The notes below the pieces were generated by a model. That model searched no databases, had not been told where the DNA came from, and was given only the letters and a program-made list of their open reading frames with translations. From Mactra quadrangularis (taxonomy: Eukaryota; Mollusca; Bivalvia; Venerida; Mactridae), in NCBI GenBank assembly GCA_025267735.1, contig CM046307.1, forward strand, positions 2,465,258 to 2,529,257: DNA of 64,000 nt, given 5' to 3'. Positions 57,993-64,000 of the stretch are shown in pieces. The position numbers and the translations under genes are program-made. Positions within the stretch are counted from its first letter, which is position 1. Every line of letters begins with the position of its first letter.

Positions 57993-58835
57993 CTATTGAT
58001 CAATATCAGTAGTAGAAATAGGCTGACTTTGAACCTCCATTTGTTGATGATCAGTATGCTCATAATTCTTACGACCAGCTCTCTTGAATACTCTAGATGT
58101 ACCAGATTCACTCAGTTCAGGTTTTGTATCTTTATGTAAAACACCATTGACATAATAACCTCTATAACCCCTATCATTTAACTTTTTAAGTTCTTGTCTC
58201 TGGTTATAAGTTAAATCATTTGACACTCTTATACCTTTACTTCGTAACTCATTTCTATATTGAAATATTTTCATTTTTGTACTGTAATCTTCAAATTTGG
58301 CAATTATCATGCGACCTTGATCAGAATTTGTTCCAACACGTTTAGCATAAGAAATAGTTTTGTTCAATTTGCCATTCACATCATTTTCAATTACACTCAA
58401 GACTTTATTTTGAACTTCATCTACAAGATTTTCATCCTTGTGTTCAGCTATTCCAAATATACGTAGAGAATTTTTTAATTTATCCATTTGAAGCATTTCC
58501 AATTGTTTGCCAAGTTGATCAATTTTGTCATTTAGAACATCATTCTCATATGACATTGCATATATTTCATCGTTGATACAGACATGTGCTTCATTACAGT
58601 TGTTAATTCTACCTTCTATATTGTCTACACGTGTTTCTAAATCATACTGCCTACATTCTATAGTTTGTACAGTATCTTTTATAGATTTCATTTCATTTTT
58701 TATTAGGATCATGTCCTTGGCTAAACTGGTCAAATCATTTTTAAGTGTAGTGATATCTTTTGATAAGTTTGAATTTGATTCTTGGATAGTGTTAATTATA
58801 AGTGCTGTTTCCTCGGATACCCTTCTAGATGGCAT
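57993..58835 (-). CDS. LINE ORF1: coiled-coil RNA-binding protein
   Basis: This 280-residue protein is the likely nucleic-acid chaperone or RNA-packaging partner of ORF2. It starts at the ATG at 58835 (MPSRRVSEET). Residues about 15-115 have strong heptad character (repeated I/L/M with N, K, E), indicating a long coiled coil. Residues about 115-205 (NSLRIFGIAEHKDEN and following) look like the RRM-type fold of L1-like ORF1 proteins. The C-terminal part is basic (VFKRAGRKN). It ends in TAG at 57993-57995; the same frame then runs openly into ORF2. No CCHC zinc knuckle is visible. Assignment rests on position and architecture. Confidence 0.8.
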   Translation of the reverse strand: MPSRRVSEETALIINTIQESNSNLSKDITTLKNDLTSLAKDMILIKNEMKSIKDTVQTIECRQYDLETRVDNIEGRINNCNEAHVCINDEIYAMSYENDVLNDKIDQLGKQLEMLQMDKLKNSLRIFGIAEHKDENLVDEVQNKVLSVIENDVNGKLNKTISYAKRVGTNSDQGRMIIAKFEDYSTKMKIFQYRNELRSKGIRVSNDLTYNQRQELKKLNDRGYRGYYVNGVLHKDTKPELSESGTSRVFKRAGRKNYEHTDHQQMEVQSQPISTTDIDQ

Positions 58836-59238
58836 CTTGAAAATATTTTAGAATTGTAGCAGGTGGCAAGAAAAATACACCGTAGAATATTATTGATTTC
58901 AAAAGCTTGAGTTAATGTCACTAAAACCCTTCCGTAGAAAATTTAAATTGACAGATGTCCACTATCAATACACTTCATACTGTATATAGTTATGCTTGGC
59001 TGACCACTGGACGATGGTTAGTATGGCCGTGTAAAGTTGAACAAGATTGTAGCAATGAAAGTTTAAATGTTAATTTCAAGTCAACGATGAAGTATTTTCA
59101 AATTTGATTACCACTATGATATTGTCCATATAAAAACCTTTCACTTGGTGTAAAAATGTCTGTAATTCTGTAGATATACCATTAAAAAACATCTGCTAAA
59201 CCTCCCTAGTGTTAAAGTACGTCCTATCAGTAGAGGAG

Positions 59239-59247
59239 TATTTAGGC
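59239..59247. repeat. LINE target-site duplication, 5'-side copy
   Basis: GTATTTAGG, identical to 54320-54328, follows the LINE leader; host sequence CGACGGTACGCAC continues after it. Confidence 0.8.
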
Positions 59248-61342
59248 GACGGTACGCACATGGCTTAAAACAACACACACGTACTGAGCCGTAGCTGGAA
59301 GATATGCAAGTTTAATCCATACTCGGCCACGATTTTGTTCACGATTTGACTTTAAAACTGATACGTGTAACCACGGCTCATATCACGGACCCTGGTAAAA
59401 ACGAAACAGTCCGTTAGGGTACGTATGAGTTCGTACGAGTCCTTGCGATGCTTGATCGCATGGCGCCCGTACGGTGCCCTCACGGCTATTTTTATGTTTA
59501 TGGGACTCTAGCTTTACCTATACAGACTAACTTTAATAAAATGGTATTTGTGACGCAGCGGCAAGCTGCAAGTGGTGTGTGTAGTTTAGTCTCTGGTTCA
59601 CAAGCACTAAAGTTTATTCTCGAGATATAGTTTACAAGACAAAGTCTACATATGACATTTGATAATGGTCAATGATTGTTATAGTTTTACAATTGCGCTT
59701 TATATAAGTTCATAATTCAATGTTGTATTAGAGCTCAGATTACACTGATGTCCAGATTCAAAACACTTTTTACAACTCTCGTGGTCTAGCCTCGAACTAA
59801 CTTAAAACGTGTTTATCATAACCTACATTGTACATGTTTCTACTATGAATCCCGTTAGCTATCTGAGTTGATAGTGCAATATTCATTTAATAGTTTGACC
59901 ATAATAATGTCAAAAGTTTATTATGTTCAATCTCACATGATTAATCAGTGTGACAGCATTACAGGCATTATGGCATACATTTTCAGTTTTATATATTACC
60001 GACGTGGTTGCTGTTTTCCACACCAGTATATTTTGATCATTTATAAACCCGTACTTATATTCAATTCTATTGGAATCGAAAACATTGCAATATGGGGCGA
60101 AATATCTGTTTTGTTTGATTTTTAGGAAGGTTAAGGCATGTCAAAACCGGAAATCATGCCAAATACGTTGGCCTCTAAGTCAGCTGGATTTCTTCTGGTT
60201 AAGAATGCTTAATTTAAAAAGAAAAATGTACATACACTTGTAATAGGGTCGTTCTGATAGTAAGACCATCGATCTTGATGGTCCAGTAGTGGAACCTAAC
60301 TGTAATTTACGCACTGTTGCAACATTTACATAACCTAATAACACGTAAAGTCACTGACTTGCACAATAAATAGCAAAGCTGTTCAGTACTCATTATAACC
60401 TCAGACATGCAAACAAATATTCGACAAAAAAATCCAACGAAATCCGAAATCGAAATGTACAGGTTTTTATTGAATTTGTTTGTTATGAGTCAAACAAATG
60501 TTCTACGAAAAAAGTTATCGTAAGTCAATTTCATATGTTTGCAGTTCAAATTCAGAAGGATAATAAACATAACTATGATATGATATTATTTAAGATGTAT
60601 ACAATATTCTACATAATTCAATAATATTTGGAATTGATAAGTCAAATATGACTGTTTTATAAATGTTCCTTGCCTTTGGCTTACGATGATATTTATCGTA
60701 AGAATTTTTTGTGAGAAATGCCACTGGTGTATAAATGACAACCATTTGAGCATTTCTCTTGACATGCCGGCATGTATACGTTAGAAATGACAAACTTCTA
60801 TTTTTATACTGAAATGTGTATAGTATAATACAATCTAAGGCAATACATGTATATTAGTTTTCTTGTAATAGGAGAAACACGTGCTTGAATATAAGTTCCA
60901 GGTTTTAATACAGTGTCACACGCGTTGTCTCATCGATTTTCACTAAAGAAAGTCTTTTATTCTCTCCTCGTTTCTCATTTAAAACTTTAAATCGTCACTA
61001 ATGCTAGAGAAGTAAGCATTAAAATATTTCAAAATAACAATTTGCTGCATGCACAATCTATTCTCGAACTGTTTTATGACTGAACTTTGATTTTAGAATA
61101 ACATTTAAAACGTCACACAAATGGAAACTTGATGGGGCATTTAATTCAAATTATTCTCATTTACCGATTTTTATGATGTTTTCCTGACTTATATAAAGAC
61201 TTTCAATGTATTTATGTCTATAAAGATGTTTTGTATCTGTTGAAATTGGTTGTTGTTTTTGTTGTTATTGTTGCTTTGTTGAAAATTTTGCTGATGTATG
61301 ATTTTGTATCTGTTTTTACTACGTATTAAAAGTTGAACTATT
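59248..61342. other. Non-coding DNA after the LINE
   Basis: About 2.1 kb. The first 230 bases are relatively GC-rich and continuous with 54240-54328 before insertion. No supported gene; ORFs up to 85 codons lack domains. Confidence 0.5.
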
Positions 61343-61582
61343 GTTTAAAGTCTGCATTCTTCCGTTGACATGTTCAACCGACTTAACTATTTTATACGAT
61401 AACCCCTGATAATTGAAACCTCCTTCAGGCAAGTGATCCTTTAAATTGCTCATTACGCCTGGGTAAAGTAGAACAACTGTATGTAAATTTCTTGTTCGGG
61501 GATATTTGTAACGCCCCAGTGGGGTTCGAACCCGGGGCTTTTAGACTTGTAAGCGCGCCCTACTATTAGACAAATCCTCCTT
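61343..61582 (-). mobile_element. tRNA-derived SINE, family B, copy 3
   Basis: On the minus strand the head AAGGAGGATTTGTCTAATAG and B box GGGTTCGAACCCCACTGGGG are followed by TTGTTCTACTTTACCCAGGC. The end is GTTAAGTCGGTTGAACATGT, then GCAGACTTTAAAC. The B box is the best preserved of the three copies. Confidence 0.8.
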
Positions 61583-62997
61583 ATTTATGTTATAAGATAC
61601 TGCTAGTGAGATTCAGTATGAGACATTGATTATTTGTATAGGCTATTATTTCAACTTAATTGTAGAATCAAATTCAATAGTCATGAACAATACCACTCTA
61701 TCTATTTTTTTTCAATAGAGTATCTGATAAGTTGTCATTTTTACCGTAATTCAAAAGCCTTTAATCATTGTAAAAGTACATAGCCCCTAAAATGACATTT
61801 TGAAAACTTTTATTTTCATTTTCACAATTAATATGTTTATACAAAATATTACATTACGTACATTTGCGTAACCGGGGTTTTGACGTTTTTTGGTCTTTTT
61901 GCAAGGTTACGTTAATCTCCATTGCTTTTTTGTTCACTGTCTTTAAAGATGGTGTCAAATTTGTTGACAACTAGCATTTTAATTTGTTATATAAAATGAT
62001 TACATATGAAAGAAATTAACACAATTGTTTAAAAAAAACAGGTACACATACATTTTAAAAAGCGTATAAACAAAAGATAGACAAGTAAATTGAAAATTAA
62101 TTGATGTGCAAACAAATGAAAATCAATTTGACATTGAAACTTGAAAGATAATTTCTATTGAAGAATAGATCTTGATCTAGATCTATTCATTATATCAATC
62201 ATCTGCTCGGAATATCATGGACGTTGATTGATATTATATTTTGAAGCTGTAGAAAATAGTTCGTAGATTTATAAAACTGTATTACTGCGCCAACATTGAT
62301 CTGATTTTATTGTTCTAATTACATTTATTGACCTACTTTCACATCTTGACAACGTGGGCGGAAAAAACATTGCTTTAATAATGTCGTCTGCTCTTATCAA
62401 TTTTAGCTTTGTTTGTTCTTCTCTTATCAAAGCTTAACAATTCTGCAATATTATAAAAATTGGTCCCTATCAATATGATTAAAACGCTTTGAATCCTTTG
62501 AATTAACTCTCTGAGGTGAAAATGTCAGTAGAATACGCAAACATTAGAAAACGATTATAGTAATTCAATGGCAGCAAGTTATATTGCATTATTTGATATA
62601 TATCATATAAGAACAGCTGCTCACAGCCATAGGCACTCGGTGTTACATTAATCTAGTACCCTGTGCGAATTTTCTAGAACATAATCGAGTTCTGATAGTA
62701 TACAATGTCCTACAAAAGTTGTGTATAATTAACTACTCTGTCGTGTTTTTAAAGAAACTTTTCATTTATAAATGTGCTGCAGCTACAATCACAGTGACGG
62801 AACACGTGACCAAAAACAAAACAAAATGGCGGACTTTAGGCTTGTCTTGACCCATTTTTTTTTCAGATATTTATCACATTTGCCGTTTTGTGTTCAACAA
62901 ATTCATATAGCCAGCCTATCATATTCTTATTTATTTCTGTCGTATTTTATCAACATGCTTTGTTAATTCGTGTAGAGGATCTATAAGCACTTCAACC
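61583..62997. other. AT-rich non-coding DNA
   Basis: About 1.4 kb without a supported gene or repeat. Confidence 0.5.
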
Positions 62998-63233
62998 TAA
63001 ATCGATAGCGCAGTTGGTAGCGCGCCGGAATTCGGAATCTCGTGTCCCGAAGGGACAATAATGTCAATTTTTCTCCATTGATTAGATAATATGGAGAAGT
63101 TTCCGGCCTTGTGGAAGGGTAGGTGATTACTGGTTATAGACAAGGGTCCAGGAAAGCTAGGTAAGGTGCGCTGGACGCCGTAAAACGACGTAAATTTGTG
63201 TTGACACGGCGTTAAATCCAATAAATAAAAATA
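62998..63233 (+). mobile_element. tRNA-derived SINE, family C, copy 3
   Basis: The head ATCGATAGCGCAGTTGGTAG is a good A box, but the region where the B box should lie is replaced (CGTGTCCCGAAGGGACAATA). The body has GCCTTGTGGAAGGGTAGGTG, TTATAGACAAGGGTCCAGG and the end TTGACACGGCGTTAAATCC, followed by AATAAATAAAAATA as a tail. Confidence 0.75.
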
Positions 63234-64000
63234 TAAGCACTTCTTTAGTTCGTGGTTTGTAAACATCAGCAAACCAACGGTTGACAAATAAACAAACTTG
63301 AAAAGTGATCTCATGAACAACTATGTTCATAAACAAGATAAAGGTGTCAAAATCAGCCTAAAACCATCCACATGATAGGGTACATTTCGTACGGAACAAA
63401 AATCAAGAAATTACATAAATACTTGAACAAAACATGGCTAAGACGAGAAAAATACCCGCCATTCATTTGTTACCCCACCCTTAAAATTATCAGCTTTAAA
63501 ACTACATGTATGTTCAATGCACTGGCACCTCAGTCCATATCTTACGATCATAAAATAATGCGTAAATCCTTATATATAGTTATCTGTGCATACATACATG
63601 CACACTACCTTATATTATATTATATAATGAAAGTATAGTTTTAACTCGTACACGGTAATGTATACGGGTGCGATTTTTAAAAGTGTTTGTTGACAAAATA
63701 TTAAATGTGTGCGTATTTTTAATGAGTGTGAGGACTCTGGTGCCAGTGGTCCAATGTTGCCTAATGCTACGTCATAGATATGACAATAGTATTATATTTA
63801 TCCTCATAGTTTTCCAAAAGACATATCAAGCAGAACAATAAAGCATTTTGAAATAAACTTCTCTTACAGCTTTTTGAAGTTATACTCTTTATTCACATTG
63901 TAAATCATTTTATGTGCAGAAACGTGTGTGTATGGCAGTGTAAAAAGATGGAGGGAAAGAGGCAGGGAACCGGACTCGTACTTAAGAGAGTTTACTGACA
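63234..64000. other. AT-rich non-coding DNA to window end
   Basis: No supported gene. An 88-codon ORF at 63372-63638 has no recognisable domain. Confidence 0.5.

Larger units (their letters stand above)
54329..59238 (-). mobile_element. Apparently full-length non-LTR retrotransposon (LINE)
   Basis: A 4910-bp minus-strand element. In order it has a 5' leader of about 400 bases (58836-59238), coiled-coil ORF1, endonuclease/reverse transcriptase ORF2, a 3' UTR of about 155 bases, and a tail of two 7-base units (ACTGTAA) instead of poly(A). A perfect 9-bp direct repeat flanks it. Both ORFs are nearly intact, so insertion is young. Clade is not assigned: ORF1 with coiled coil plus RRM-like region recalls L1/Tx1, but the short-unit tail recalls other groups. 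Confidence 0.88.

Noticed and set aside
1..64000. CRISPR array, bacterial operon, toxin or defence system
   Set aside because: There are no regularly spaced repeats with unique spacers, no operon structure and no prokaryotic genes; the content is that of an animal genome.

Overview
This is a transposon-dominated, AT-rich, intergenic stretch of an animal genome. I see no convincing host protein-coding gene, rRNA or intact tRNA gene, and no prokaryotic feature. The mixture of a Ty3/gypsy-type retrotransposon, an endonuclease-type LINE, several tRNA-headed SINE families and many small inverted-repeat DNA elements points to a metazoan. The style of the SINEs makes a mollusc, perhaps a bivalve, my best guess; that is inference, not proof.

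Bases 1-17644 form a giant imperfect palindrome. The arms, 1-6174 and 11466-17644, are almost identical and surround an unduplicated 5.3 kb spacer. Each arm runs from host flank, carrying a small foldback element, through a 520-bp LTR and its polypurine tract into the 3' part of a retrotransposon pol gene. The left arm continues into the spacer, which completes pol and gag and adds a 1.8 kb AT-rich leader. No second LTR is present, so the element is cut off by the inversion junction at 11465/11466. Gag and pol are offset by -1, with a CCCAAAA slippery heptamer placed just before the gag stop. A third, 769-bp copy of the host flank (19117-19885) stops exactly at the LTR insertion point and looks like an empty site. 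Whether the palindrome is a real inverted duplication or an assembly product cannot be decided from sequence alone.

Bases 19886-54319 are non-coding AT-rich DNA with scattered small elements. They include a 400-bp repeat in three copies, Tc1-like short-TIR elements, tRNA-derived SINEs of three families (some outside this interval), and foldback MITEs. A 3.3 kb TA-flanked foldback element with about 850-bp arms contains internal tandem repeats. A 622-bp element has 13-bp CACGGTGG-type termini and a 5-bp target duplication, recalling Transib/RAG-type transposons. There is also a pentanucleotide satellite.

Bases 54329-59238 hold an apparently full-length LINE on the minus strand, bounded by a perfect 9-bp target-site duplication. 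It has a coiled-coil ORF1, then an endonuclease/reverse transcriptase ORF2 in the same frame after a single TAG and with no ATG before the endonuclease core. ORF2 carries one further premature stop. The rest of the window (59248-64000) is non-coding DNA with two more SINE copies.

The genes do not form a host pathway. They are the replication machinery of two retroelements, on which the short non-autonomous elements may or may not depend.
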